Shown here: positions 43,868-52,916 of the stretch, one piece after another
Layout of the letters: the number at the start of each line of letters is the position of its first letter
Position numbering within the stretch: the first letter of the stretch is position 1
Assembly: GCA_965215825.1 (NCBI GenBank)
Contig: CBDCEM010000003.1
Location: 1,674,001 to 1,738,000, forward strand
Source of the DNA: JAWPMT01 sp965215825
GTDB taxonomy: Bacteria; Bacteroidota; Bacteroidia; Cytophagales; Cyclobacteriaceae
Direction of reading: 5' to 3'
Length of the DNA stretch: 64,000 nucleotides
The notes under the pieces: generated by a model
Seen by the model: the letters and a program-made list of their open reading frames with translations, nothing else
Databases searched by the model: none
What the model was told of the DNA's origin: nothing
Translations under genes and position numbers: made by a program

Positions 43868-45067
43868 TCAAAGAAACCCGAAAATACCATTCAAGGATCG
43901 CAAAGAAAGCATCAAGGTGACCAGGACTACCAACGCCCCCAGGATATTGGTTACCCAGCCATTGGCATATTTACCAAGCAGATCCTTTGAATTGCAGATA
44001 TAGAGTAAGTAAATGGCAGTAAAGGGGAGAAGAAGCGCATTGGTGATTTGAGCGAATTGAATGATTGCTACTCTGGGTAAATCCGTAATAGCAACCAATA
44101 CACCACAAAACAGGATGGCCATCCAAATGAGCCTGAAGGGCAATTGTTTCTCATCTTTCCAACCAAACAAACCCTTTGCTGCATAGGCAGCAGCTAACGG
44201 GGCTGTGAGTGCGGAACTGATTCCTGCAGCCATCAATCCCAGTCCCATGAACCATTTGGCACCTTCACCGAAAAGAGGTTCTAACTGTATGGCCAGATCT
44301 TTGGCCCCGGTTATGGATGAAACGGAATCGCCGGAACTGGCGGCAGTGACTATAATGAGGATGGAGATCAATCCTCCCAAAGCGACGCTTACACCATTTT
44401 CAATACGTAATTCTTTTAGTGAGTCCCCGGGTTTCCATTTTTTAGAAACCGTGGAAGCATGTAAAAACAAATTATATGGAACCACAGTTGTACCAATCAC
44501 AGCAGCTACTAAAAAGAAGTCTGTTTTTTCAGAGTGACCAGGGATAAACCCAGCGAGAATTGCAGAAAAGTCGGGTTTTACCAGAATGGCAGTAACCAGG
44601 AAACAAATACTCATTAGGAGTACCATGGTGATTAAAATCCCTTCAATCCATTTGTATTTCCCTATATAAAGCAAAACAAAGCAAATCCCCCCGATGACAA
44701 CTGGCCAGGCCTTGAATTCACCAATAAGCAGATCCAACCCCAGAATACCTCCTGAGATGTTGCCAGCTTCATAGGCGGCATTTCCAATCAGAATAGCACC
44801 GATGACCAGAAAGAATACCAGGATTCGCGCAAAACCTTTTTTGAATTGCGCATTGAACGCTTCTCCAAGTCCGGTCTGAGTCACGAAACCTAACCTGGCG
44901 GACATTTCTTGTAATACAATTGTAGCGACTATCGCAAATAGCATGGCCCAAAGGAGACCGTAGGATGTTTGGACGCCTACAATCGTACAGGTGGTCAAAG
45001 TGCCCGGCCCGATGAACGCCGCCGCAATCAGGGTGCTTGGTCCGAAGAATTTCTTCATAGAGATCAT
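43868..45067 (-). CDS. Nramp-family transporter with altered metal-site motifs
   Basis: The 399-residue protein has about 11 membrane helices of the Nramp fold. In Nramp transporters helix 1 has D-P-G-N and helix 6 has M-P-H, which bind Mn2+/Fe2+. Here the helix 1 motif reads 'FIGPGTLTTC' (G-P-G-T) and helix 6 reads 'GTTVVPYNLFLHAS' (V-P-Y), so Asp, Asn and Met ligands are gone. It may move another ion or substrate by the same fold. I would not call it MntH. The start could be 45067 or 45058. It follows the M20 gene on the same strand by 26 bases upstream of that gene's start. Confidence 0.85.
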   Translation of the reverse strand: MISMKKFFGPSTLIAAAFIGPGTLTTCTIVGVQTSYGLLWAMLFAIVATIVLQEMSARLGFVTQTGLGEAFNAQFKKGFARILVFFLVIGAILIGNAAYEAGNISGGILGLDLLIGEFKAWPVVIGGICFVLLYIGKYKWIEGILITMVLLMSICFLVTAILVKPDFSAILAGFIPGHSEKTDFFLVAAVIGTTVVPYNLFLHASTVSKKWKPGDSLKELRIENGVSVALGGLISILIIVTAASSGDSVSSITGAKDLAIQLEPLFGEGAKWFMGLGLMAAGISSALTAPLAAAYAAKGLFGWKDEKQLPFRLIWMAILFCGVLVAITDLPRVAIIQFAQITNALLLPFTAIYLLYICNSKDLLGKYANGWVTNILGALVVLVTLMLSLRSLNGIFGFL

Positions 45068-45200
45068 TCGGAAAAGATAAAGGAATTCTGGATTTCACCT
45101 AGGGTCCGGGTTCTGGTACGAATGGCTTTGTAAATCCCATGTCGTTTCGGAAAGTAAAATGAGATCTATTGAAAAAGTTGTATGGGAAGGTAGAAAACAA

Positions 45201-45228
45201 AAAAGCCCACTATCTCTAGCAGGCTTTT
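45201..45228 (-). terminator. Terminator after the acyl-CoA dehydrogenase gene
   Basis: On the minus strand AAAAGCC and CTA (with a two-base mismatch between) pair with TAG and GGCTTTT around a GAGA loop, and the T-run follows. It sits 19 bases after the acyl-CoA dehydrogenase stop at 45247 and is a typical rho-independent terminator. Confidence 0.8.
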
Positions 45229-45246
45229 CTCAAATAACATATTGGT

Positions 45247-47058
45247 TTAGTTATATAATGCGTATGGAAATGCGTTTTTCTCGATCATTACATCCGCTAT
45301 GCGCTGACGTAAATCTCTCGTATTAACCGGAGCCGATTTTGTAAAACGCTTCATGCCCATTAGCATGACTTTAAGCTCGTCGCTAGTGGTAAAACAAGCA
45401 ACCGCCTCATCTCCCGAATTCTTAATGTTCCGAACTGCTCGATCCAGATAGAGTCGTGCCATATCAATATATAGCTGATTAGCTTCTTCTCCAGTTTTAG
45501 AAATTAATTTCTGTGTTCTCAATATGGTAGATTCTGCGGCATAGACCTCAATGACCATATCAGCGATGTTCAGTAAGATCTCTTGCTCGTCATTCAACTT
45601 GGGGCCAAAAGTTTGTGCGGCCTTTCCCGCCACCATCAAAACAGCTTTTTTCAATGACTTTACTACGGCCATTTCTTCCGAAAGAGGAGAGGAGTAGTCC
45701 GGGGTTTCAAAGGAAGGGACAGAAGTCAATTCCTTACCGACTGCCATGGCAGGATCCAGGAGATCCAATTCGCCTTTCATGGCTCTTTTCAAAATCATGC
45801 CAACTAAAAGCATGCGATTGATCTCATTCGTGCCTTCATATATTCGAGCAATTCTGGCATCTCTGTACGCTCTGGCCATGGGTGCCTCTTCTGAGAATCC
45901 CATGCCGCCATATACCTGTATGCCTTCGTCTACGATCCACGAAAGCTCTTCAGAACCGTGTACTTTAATGATGGCACATTCTATGGCAAATTGTTCGACC
46001 CCTTTGAGCTTAGCTTGCTCAGGAGTCATTCCCTCTTCGATTAAAGCATCGATCTTATCTTCTATGTTTTGACCTGCCCGGTAAGAAGTGGATTCTACGG
46101 CATAAGTCCTTGCAGCCATTTCGGCAAGTTTGAGTTTTACAGCACCAAAGCTCGAAATGGAAACGCCAAACTGCTTTCTTTCATTGGCATAATTTGTGGC
46201 AAGACTGGCAATATCTTTACACCCTCCGATTACACCACAGCCCAGTTTAATCCGACCAATGTTCAGAATATTTACTGCGATCTTGAAGCCATTTTGACGA
46301 TCGGACAACATGTTTTTTGCAGGTACTTTACAGTCGTTGAAAAATACCTGACGAGTAGAAGATCCTTTGATACCCAACTTTCTCTCTTCATCGTTCATTG
46401 TGATGCCACCAAAAGTTTTTTCAACGATGAAGGCCGTCAGGTTCTTGTCGTCTTCGATCTTGGCAAATACAATGAATAGATCAGCGAATCCAGCATTTGA
46501 GATCCACATTTTCTGGCCGGTGATCACATAATGACTACCGTCCTCCGAAAGTACAGCTTTTGTTTTCCCACTATTCGCATCAGAACCCGCATCTGGCTCC
46601 GTAAGACAATAAGCTGCTTTCCACTCGCCGCTAGCCAAAAGCGGTAGGTATTTTTGTTTCTGTTCCTCGTCGCCGTAATAAAGAATCGGAAGGGTTCCGA
46701 TACCCGTATGTGCACCATAAGCAGTCGAGAAACTTCCAGAAGAAGCTACTACATCAGCAATCAACATACCCGTGTTGAAACTCATGCCCAAGCCTCCGTA
46801 AGATTCTGGAATGTTGATTCCCAACAAACCAAGCTCACCGGCCTTTTCCATTACATTGGGCATGAATTCAGGGTGTTGACCATCATCCATGATTTCCACA
46901 TTTGGAATGATCTCTTTATCAACAAAATCCATGGTGGCCGCAGCCATCATTTTTTGTTCTTCCGAAAACTCTTCAGGAATGAAGACGTCTGCGGCTTCTG
47001 TTTCTTTTATCAGGAATTCTCCTCCTTTAAGGGCTTCTTTCGCTGCAATTGCTTCCAT
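45247..47058 (-). CDS. Acyl-CoA dehydrogenase (VLCAD/ACAD9-like, long form)
   Basis: The 603-residue protein has the acyl-CoA dehydrogenase fold (about 30-425): 'CLTEPDAGSDANSGKTKAVL' binds FAD, 'KMWISNAGFADLFIVFAKI' follows, and the catalytic Glu is in 'ARIYEGTNEINRMLL'. The C-terminal 170 residues form an extra helical domain as in VLCAD/ACAD9-type enzymes. It oxidises acyl-CoA to enoyl-CoA in fatty acid degradation, passing electrons to ETF. A repeated palindromic-core motif lies just upstream and may be its operator. No other beta-oxidation genes are in the window. Confidence 0.93.
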   Translation of the reverse strand: MEAIAAKEALKGGEFLIKETEAADVFIPEEFSEEQKMMAAATMDFVDKEIIPNVEIMDDGQHPEFMPNVMEKAGELGLLGINIPESYGGLGMSFNTGMLIADVVASSGSFSTAYGAHTGIGTLPILYYGDEEQKQKYLPLLASGEWKAAYCLTEPDAGSDANSGKTKAVLSEDGSHYVITGQKMWISNAGFADLFIVFAKIEDDKNLTAFIVEKTFGGITMNDEERKLGIKGSSTRQVFFNDCKVPAKNMLSDRQNGFKIAVNILNIGRIKLGCGVIGGCKDIASLATNYANERKQFGVSISSFGAVKLKLAEMAARTYAVESTSYRAGQNIEDKIDALIEEGMTPEQAKLKGVEQFAIECAIIKVHGSEELSWIVDEGIQVYGGMGFSEEAPMARAYRDARIARIYEGTNEINRMLLVGMILKRAMKGELDLLDPAMAVGKELTSVPSFETPDYSSPLSEEMAVVKSLKKAVLMVAGKAAQTFGPKLNDEQEILLNIADMVIEVYAAESTILRTQKLISKTGEEANQLYIDMARLYLDRAVRNIKNSGDEAVACFTTSDELKVMLMGMKRFTKSAPVNTRDLRQRIADVMIEKNAFPYALYN

Positions 47059-47120
47059 TGTGTCTTTTCTAAACTTTATCGATTTGGTACCTGGTACTGC
47101 TATAACGTATAAAAATGCTC

Positions 47121-47175
47121 TGCATGCATACTATATTTCAAATATAAAGCAATAATTGTTATGCATGCATACTAT
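47121..47175. promoter_or_regulatory. Two direct copies of a TGCATGCATACTAT motif upstream of acyl-CoA dehydrogenase
   Basis: The 14-base motif occurs at 47121-47134 and again at 47162-47175, 41 bases apart, about four helical turns. Each copy contains the self-complementary core TGCATGCA. The copies lie 63-117 bases before the acyl-CoA dehydrogenase start (47058). This layout is expected of operator sites for a dimeric repressor such as a TetR or MarR family fatty-acid regulator; no such regulator gene is in the window. The divergent sensor kinase starts at 47322. Confidence 0.6.
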
Positions 47176-47321
47176 TTCTAGAATTTTCTTGCGTTGAGTT
47201 GGCTTTTTTTGCAATTCATCTTTTCCTAACTACAGCTGAGCATGGATTATTATAACAGGTCAACGAAGTATTGTCATATTGCCAGGAAATCCAGAGAACA
47301 CTATTAAATTGACCGCCGAAT

Positions 47322-48356
47322 ATGAGTAAGCTCAGCAAACAGCAAGTTCGTAAAGAGATCATCGAATCTTTATTGATTTTCCTTTTAGGGTTTTGTCTCG
47401 AAGTGTTCGTTTTCTGTCAATGCTGGGATGATTTCAGGAGTTCCGCTATACAAGGCTCTTCTTCGGGGTTTTCCTGGCTACTACTGTGGAAAGGCAGTGT
47501 GTATCTGGTGAGTTTACTGGATCGCTGGGTGGATTGGTTGAGATTTCCATTACGACGATTAATTGCAACCATTATTGGTGTGGGGCTGCTTGTATTCGTC
47601 AGCACTTTTCTGATCCACTTTGTTTATCACTACATTGTTTTCAGAACGGAATTGCCAGAAATATTTGAACGGTATTCCCTTTCACAGGTTTATTCTGTAT
47701 TGATCGTTACAATAGGTATCAATGCCATGATGCATGGTAGGGGGTTTCTTATTAATTGGAAACAAGCAGCGATTGATATTGAAAGGATGAAGACAGAACA
47801 AGTCGCATCGCAATATGAAAGCCTCAAGAATCAAGTCAATCCACATTTTTTATTCAATAGCCTGAATGCCTTGAGTTCGTTGGTTTATGATGACCAAAAG
47901 GCAGCGGTATTGTTTATTCGTAAACTCTCAGAAGTATATCGATATGTTTTGGATAAAAAAGACCATGAGGTAGTGCCAATTAAAGATGAAATGCGTTTTG
48001 TTGAATCCTATATTTTCCTGCAGAAAATACGTTTTGGAGACAACCTTTCTCTCTCTGTGGAAGGAGAGATACTTTCTGGCTTTGTACCACCGTTAGCGAT
48101 ACAGGTATTGGTAGAAAATGCCATTAAGCACAATGTGGTCTCTACTGCCAAGCCTCTTGAAATTAAAATAACCTATAAACGTGCTGACTTGGAGGTGTCC
48201 AATATTATTAATTTGAAAAAGACAAAGGATTCAACTGGAACCGGATTGGAAAACCTGAAAGCGAGATATGCCTACTTGTCCAATGTTCCTGTGGATATTT
48301 CTGATCAACAAGGAGTATTCAAAGTGTTGTTACCTGTCCTAAATTTGAAGCCATGA
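47322..48356 (+). CDS. LytS-type sensor histidine kinase (second copy)
   Basis: The 344-residue protein has four membrane helices (within 13-140), a coiled coil and a His_kinase domain with H175 in 'NQVNPHFLFNSLNALSSL', then 'IQVLVENAIKHNVV' (N box) and 'TGTGLENLKARYAYL' (G2). The first loop has 'CQCWDDF' with two Cys residues. It overlaps its LytTR partner by four bases. The kinase at 3518 has the same plan but differs in its membrane part, so the signals are probably different. Confidence 0.9.
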   Translation: MSKLSKQQVRKEIIESLLIFLLGFCLEVFVFCQCWDDFRSSAIQGSSSGFSWLLLWKGSVYLVSLLDRWVDWLRFPLRRLIATIIGVGLLVFVSTFLIHFVYHYIVFRTELPEIFERYSLSQVYSVLIVTIGINAMMHGRGFLINWKQAAIDIERMKTEQVASQYESLKNQVNPHFLFNSLNALSSLVYDDQKAAVLFIRKLSEVYRYVLDKKDHEVVPIKDEMRFVESYIFLQKIRFGDNLSLSVEGEILSGFVPPLAIQVLVENAIKHNVVSTAKPLEIKITYKRADLEVSNIINLKKTKDSTGTGLENLKARYAYLSNVPVDISDQQGVFKVLLPVLNLKP

Positions 48357-49126
48357 GATACATCATTATCGAAGACGAACAAATTGCCGCTAATCGCCTG
48401 AAGAAGCTGGTTACTGAAATTCGACCCAACTATGAATTTGTCATGTCACTGGATTCCGTAGAAGGGGCGACAATTTCATTGCCCGTACTGAAATTCGACT
48501 TGATCTTCATGGACATTCAGTTAGCAGACGGGTTGTCTTTTGAGATATTTGATCAAATTCCGTTGAAAAAGCCAGTGATTTTCACTACAGCCTATGATCA
48601 ATATGCAATAAAAGCGTTTAAGACCAATGGCGTAGATTATTTGTTGAAACCCATCGACCCTACGGAGTTGGAAGAGTCAATAGCTAAATTCGAAAGTCAG
48701 GTTGTGGCAAGTTCAAAACAGGACTATCAAAATGACCTGAAGAAGATTCTGAATACCTTAGGTGGAGGAGAAGTGCAGAAAGAGGAATATAAAAAGCGAT
48801 TTGTAGTGAAAATCGGAGATCATATCAAAACGATTCCGATTGAAGAGATCAAATTATTCTATAGTCAGGATAAAACCTCATTTATCCTGACGAAAGAAGG
48901 ACGCAACTTTATCATAGATTTTCCTCTGGACCGTTTAGTGGAGTTGTTGGATCCTGGAAATTTTTTCAGGATTTCCAGGAAATATATTATTTGCCTTGAT
49001 GCCATAGACGACATGCTTTCATTTTCAAATTCCCGGTTGAAATTAGTGGTGAAACATTATGAGGATGAGAACATCATCGTAGCAAGGGAACGAGTACAAG
49101 AGTTTAAATTGTGGCTTGATCAATAA
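48353..49126 (+). CDS. LytTR-family response regulator (second copy)
   Basis: The 257-residue protein has a receiver with E7/D8 and phospho-Asp D54 in 'LIFMDIQLADGLS', then a LytTR domain (about 150-255) with 'FVVKIGDHIKTIPIEEIKLFYSQ' and 'FFRISRKYIICLDAID'. It overlaps the kinase gene by four bases. The metallopeptidase gene starts about 100 bases downstream on the same strand and could be a target or a passenger. Confidence 0.92.
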   Translation: MRYIIIEDEQIAANRLKKLVTEIRPNYEFVMSLDSVEGATISLPVLKFDLIFMDIQLADGLSFEIFDQIPLKKPVIFTTAYDQYAIKAFKTNGVDYLLKPIDPTELEESIAKFESQVVASSKQDYQNDLKKILNTLGGGEVQKEEYKKRFVVKIGDHIKTIPIEEIKLFYSQDKTSFILTKEGRNFIIDFPLDRLVELLDPGNFFRISRKYIICLDAIDDMLSFSNSRLKLVVKHYEDENIIVARERVQEFKLWLDQ

Positions 49127-49225
49127 TGCTATCTGTACCTGAGAGGTAAACAAACGCCGGTTTTAGTAGTACAGATCATCAAAAAAATGACCCGGGTTCG
49201 TTGGCCCATCATATCTTTAAGGTTC

Positions 49226-49870
49226 ATGAGAATTTGGATACTCATTGGCTTTTGCCTTACAGGAAGTTTGTCTCACGGTCAATCTCTGAATCGACTAAAA
49301 ATAAATGGCCCTTATGGCTACAACGATTCTTTGATGGTCGTGAAAGCCTATCAAACTGCCCAGGAAGCGGTGGAATTGATGTCCGAGGCCATGGAGAAGA
49401 TTTGGTATGTTGATGCACGTGATTGGGCAAACCGTGAGGAAATACGTAGAAAGAGGTGGGAAGAAGATCCGCATTTTGTGACCTGGCTGGGCTCATCAGA
49501 GAAGATGAAAATGGCGCGGAAACGAATCCTACGCATCAGAAAGAGACTCTCCCGAAAAGTAACATTACATGTTTCCAAACAGAACCGTGGACGTTGCCGC
49601 GGTTGGATTTCAGCTTGGACAATTCCATACGGAAAAGTACGCATTACCCTTTGCGAAGATTTTTTTATATATCGGACGCATCTGCAAGACAAGATCATTA
49701 TTCACGAGATGGGTCATGAAGCAGGAATGCCATTTCATCGACATATTCACGGTTGTAGAGCGGCACGAAGAGCAGCAATATCTAATCCCAATAATGTCGC
49801 GAAAAGAAGCCCTGAGAACTACGCCTGGCTGGCCATGAGTTTTTTGGGATTAGATTGTAGGGAGAGGTAA
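49226..49870 (+). CDS. Secreted HExxH metallopeptidase, M35/Lys-endopeptidase-like
   Basis: From the ATG at 49226 ('MRIWILIGFCL') the protein has 214 residues with a signal peptide ending near 'SLSHGQS'; an upstream in-frame ATG at 49187 adds 13. The zinc motif is 'IIHEMGHEAGMPFH', and a later 'RSPENYAWLAMSF' resembles the end of M35-type deuterolysin and Lys-specific endopeptidase domains. The charged 'RRKRW' and 'RKRILRIRKRLSRK' region (about 70-112) may act as a propeptide; this is inference. It is convergent with the next gene, with 8 bases between stops. Confidence 0.7.
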   Translation: MRIWILIGFCLTGSLSHGQSLNRLKINGPYGYNDSLMVVKAYQTAQEAVELMSEAMEKIWYVDARDWANREEIRRKRWEEDPHFVTWLGSSEKMKMARKRILRIRKRLSRKVTLHVSKQNRGRCRGWISAWTIPYGKVRITLCEDFFIYRTHLQDKIIIHEMGHEAGMPFHRHIHGCRAARRAAISNPNNVAKRSPENYAWLAMSFLGLDCRER

Positions 49871-49878
49871 GCCCTTGA

Positions 49879-50664
49879 TTATTTGAAAGATAAGGATTCA
49901 ATCAATCCCTCGATGGTCCTTAAGTCCAGATTATTATCTTCACTATTTTTTTTAAAAGCTTTGAAATCCTTTCCGAAGAACTCCCTGAAATTGTCCTTAT
50001 AGTTGACAAATTTGTATTTTTTGACTTCTTTATCCACGCTGCTCTGTTTCAATTTCTTTTCATTGTATTTGCCTTTTTGAGACAGATGCGGATTCCAGTT
50101 GGCTGACTTCTTCCCATGAATGATTGGGATAATGTTTCCTTTTCTATCAGCGAAGTAGATCGTTTCAATGACCAACTCTTTGGCATTGTTCCGACTTGGA
50201 TCGTTACGAGCGGGATTAGTACTAACAGACCTTGATCCTGCTGAAGGTGATTCAGCAATAATGTTAGCAGGAGTAAAATTCAATTGGTGGCGTGACAAAA
50301 CAGCATAATTTCCATCCCTGTAATATTCCTTAAAGAAAGTATTCACATGTCGGCCGTTACCTTTAAGGTCAAAAGGTAAGGAATGGAATGTTTGTGTAAC
50401 ATTGGCGTCAGAAATTGTGAAACTTCGGGTGTTGTTTGGAATCATGGTTTGAACCTTGCCTGATGCGAATTTGATTTTTACCTGATCAACCACAAAATTG
50501 TAGTTGATCAACCCTCTGGCTGTTTTGCCTGATTGATCAGTAATCGTCCCATCATACCAAATATCTTTTTCCGTATTGTAGTTTTTGAATTGAGCTTTCA
50601 GGCTTGTTAATGGGAAAAGAATCAGAAAACCACCTAGTGCCACAAAGAGCTTCATGCGAGTCAT
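49879..50664 (-). CDS. Secreted protein of unknown function
   Basis: The 261-residue protein has a signal peptide ('MKLFVALGGFLILFPLTSLKAQ' from a second ATG at 50655). The mature part begins 'FKNYNTEKDIWYDG', has 'DQSGKTARGLINYNFVVDQVKI' and a lysine-rich C-terminal third ('KKLKQSSVDKEVKKYKF'). It is of a type common in Bacteroidota, without a known role. I see no catalytic motif. The gene lies between a metallopeptidase (convergent) and a divergent glycosylasparaginase gene. Confidence 0.6.
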   Translation of the reverse strand: MTRMKLFVALGGFLILFPLTSLKAQFKNYNTEKDIWYDGTITDQSGKTARGLINYNFVVDQVKIKFASGKVQTMIPNNTRSFTISDANVTQTFHSLPFDLKGNGRHVNTFFKEYYRDGNYAVLSRHQLNFTPANIIAESPSAGSRSVSTNPARNDPSRNNAKELVIETIYFADRKGNIIPIIHGKKSANWNPHLSQKGKYNEKKLKQSSVDKEVKKYKFVNYKDNFREFFGKDFKAFKKNSEDNNLDLRTIEGLIESLSFK

Positions 50665-50795
50665 ATTTCAGTTATGTTTTGTGATTGTAAAATTGGATAA
50701 TCTATCCATTAAAACCAATCTCATGTTACTGGGCTGTGGTCTTTTTGGTGTACTCTGTATCCTCTTGTTATCTTACACTCAAACCTTATTGACTA

Positions 50796-51758
50796 ATGAA
50801 AAGAAGAACGCTGTTCAAAGCCTCCCTGGGTCTGGGATTGGGGAGTTTTGCCGGAAGTACGCTGAAGGCATGTGCACCACAAGTAGACTCGGGAGCATTG
50901 GTTATCTCGACTTGGGCACATGGTCAACAAGCCAATGAAGCTGCATGGAAATTGCTATCTACTGGAGGCGACGCCCTTACAGCAGCAGAACAGGGCGTCC
51001 GGGTAGTTGAGTCCGATCCAAATGTGCGAACAGTTGGCATTGGTGGATATCCTGACCGGGAAGGAAAAGTTACTCTTGATGCCTGCATCATGGATGGAGA
51101 TTCAGGACTTTGTGGATCTGTCGCTTTTTTACAGGACATTGAAAACCCAATTTCAGTTGCAAGAATGGTTATGGAAAAAACACCTCATGTCATGCTTGTT
51201 GGAGAAGGGGCAAAGAAATTTGCTTTGGAGAATGGGTTTGTTACCAAAAATTTACTAACAGAAGCGTCTCGAAAGGATTACGAAGAATGGCTAAAGACCT
51301 CAAATTATAAACCAGTAATCAATATTGAGAATCATGATACGATTGGATTATTGACCAGGGATGAAAAAGGTAACCTTGCTGGAGCATGTACCACAAGTGG
51401 GGCAGCCTATAAAATGCATGGTCGGGTAGGAGATAGCCCATTAATTGCCGCGGGTTTGTTTGTCGATAATGAAGTTGGAGCTGCTACCGCAACGGGACTG
51501 GGCGAGGTGGTTATACGGTCTGCGGGATGCGCTATGGTAGTTGAAGCCATGCGAAATGGTATGTCTCCACAAGAAGCTTGCCTCGAAATTGTTGACCGTA
51601 TAGCGAAAAAAGAGCGGAATGTCAAAGACCTGCAGGTAGGTTTCATCGCAATCAATAAGGCGGGTGAGATTGGTGCCTATAGTTTGCACGGAGGGTTCAA
51701 TTATGCCGTGAAATCAGATAAACAGAATCAGTTGATTGACGCCACGTCTCGTTATTGA
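50796..51758 (+). CDS. Glycosylasparaginase (N4-beta-GlcNAc-asparaginase), exported
   Basis: The 320-residue protein is an Ntn-hydrolase of the asparaginase-2/AGA family, which cleaves the GlcNAc-Asn bond of N-glycoproteins. Self-cleavage should occur before T182 in 'IENHDTIGLL', making an alpha and a beta chain. 'GGDALTAAEQGVRVVE' and 'TTSGAAYKMHGRVGDSPLIAAGLF' are family motifs. The N-terminus 'MKRRTLFKASLGLGLG' fits a Tat signal (R-R-x-L-F-K), and 'LKAC' near residue 26 could be a lipobox. The next gene starts in the last base of its stop (TGATG). Confidence 0.9.
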   Translation: MKRRTLFKASLGLGLGSFAGSTLKACAPQVDSGALVISTWAHGQQANEAAWKLLSTGGDALTAAEQGVRVVESDPNVRTVGIGGYPDREGKVTLDACIMDGDSGLCGSVAFLQDIENPISVARMVMEKTPHVMLVGEGAKKFALENGFVTKNLLTEASRKDYEEWLKTSNYKPVINIENHDTIGLLTRDEKGNLAGACTTSGAAYKMHGRVGDSPLIAAGLFVDNEVGAATATGLGEVVIRSAGCAMVVEAMRNGMSPQEACLEIVDRIAKKERNVKDLQVGFIAINKAGEIGAYSLHGGFNYAVKSDKQNQLIDATSRY

Positions 51759-52393
51759 TGCCGGAAGTGATCAAAGAGGCTTGTGTGGAAGGTATTGATC
51801 AGGCGATCAAAGCCGAACAGCTTGGAGCTGACCGAATCGAACTCTGCGCCCGGTTGGATCTGGATGGCCTTACTCCGGATAATGAAACTATTCAACAGGC
51901 GGTTTCTCAATTGCAAATTCCGATAAGGGTAATGATCAGGCCTCGGGAAGGGGACTTTACCTATTCTAACGAAGAATTTGACCAAATGCTAAAGACAGTT
52001 GCCTTGTGTCGATCATTGGGTGTCGAAGGGGTTGTCTTTGGCGTCTTGAACCAGTCGCAAGCTGTCGATCTTAATCGAACAAAGAGATTGATTGATGCCG
52101 CTGGAACTTTGAAGACCGTATTTCATCGTGCGATAGAGTCCACCAAAAGCATTGCGAATTCTGTCGGGCTACTGAAAAAAGCCACCATGATTAATGCCAT
52201 TTTGGTGTCGGGAACAGGAGGAGGAAGGGCCTATGATCACATTGATGAATTGCGTGATCTATTGGTTCGGTTTAGTTCGCGGGAGCTGGTTGTGTGCGGA
52301 AAAATAACTAACAAAAACCTGGCATTCCTTCATGACAAAATTGGAGCTGGTTCCTACCATGGAAAACTAATTGTTGGAGACTTACAATCTTAA
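51758..52393 (+). CDS. cutC: CutC family protein
   Basis: From the ATG at 51758 the 211-residue protein is full length for CutC: 'EACVEGIDQAIKAEQLGADRIELCARLD' at the start, 'IRVMIRPREGDFTYSNEEF' and 'VFGVLNQSQAVDL' in the middle, and a TIM-barrel glycine loop 'VSGTGGGRAYD'. CutC was named for copper homeostasis, but its real activity is not settled. It overlaps the glycosylasparaginase stop by one base and ends before a perfect palindromic terminator. Confidence 0.93.
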   Translation: MPEVIKEACVEGIDQAIKAEQLGADRIELCARLDLDGLTPDNETIQQAVSQLQIPIRVMIRPREGDFTYSNEEFDQMLKTVALCRSLGVEGVVFGVLNQSQAVDLNRTKRLIDAAGTLKTVFHRAIESTKSIANSVGLLKKATMINAILVSGTGGGRAYDHIDELRDLLVRFSSRELVVCGKITNKNLAFLHDKIGAGSYHGKLIVGDLQS

Positions 52394-52414
52394 GTCGTAC
52401 ACAGAAGAAATAAC

Positions 52415-52442
52415 AAGGGGTTAACCAATTGGTTAACCCCTT
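52415..52442. terminator. 28-base perfect palindrome, two-way terminator
   Basis: AAGGGGTTAACCAA at 52415-52428 is followed directly by its exact reverse complement to 52442. It sits between the convergent cutC and VanZ-like genes and should stop transcription from both sides, although a long T-run is missing. Confidence 0.75.
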
Positions 52443-52457
52443 ACACCTCAATCAACT

Positions 52458-52892
52458 TCACAAATCAATTTTCAATATTTTCTTTTTGGTAAACCAAATA
52501 GCCAGGAATCCAAAACATACAATGCCCAGTATGTTAGCTAACAAGTCAAAGACACTAAACGTTCTGAATTCTAATATGATTTGTGAACATTCCTCCATAA
52601 AGGTGGCTATGAATATAATTACTGGTGCCAGAGCGATACGAACGGTCATTAGTTGAAATGTCCTATGCTTCCAGGCCAGACTCATAAAGAATGTCAATAA
52701 GCCAAACAGGAAAAAATGACCGGCCTTGTCCGAGTGTGGAATTCCGCCTATCAGGTTGAAAATTGAATTACCACGATTAAAATTTCTCAGAAGGATCATT
52801 GCGCAGATGAACAAGAGGTACCCGAAGAAAATCAACTGAACACTGGTTATTCTATTGGATTTTGCTAGAAAGTTTATTCTAAATGATTTCAT
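52458..52892 (-). CDS. VanZ-like membrane protein
   Basis: From the ATG at 52892 the protein has 144 residues; a frame to 52916 adds eight. It has four membrane helices with 'HSDKAGHFFLFGLLTFF', 'EECSQIILEFRTFSVFDLLANILG' and a basic tail, which is the VanZ-like pattern (D-K-x-x-H, E-E-x-x-Q, R-x-F-S-x-x-D). VanZ-like proteins are of unclear function outside glycopeptide resistance. It follows creD on the same strand by 25 bases, and probably ends that operon. Confidence 0.82.
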   Translation of the reverse strand: MKSFRINFLAKSNRITSVQLIFFGYLLFICAMILLRNFNRGNSIFNLIGGIPHSDKAGHFFLFGLLTFFMSLAWKHRTFQLMTVRIALAPVIIFIATFMEECSQIILEFRTFSVFDLLANILGIVCFGFLAIWFTKKKILKIDL

Positions 52893-52916
52893 AAAGTGTT
52901 GTTTTTTTGGGAGCAA

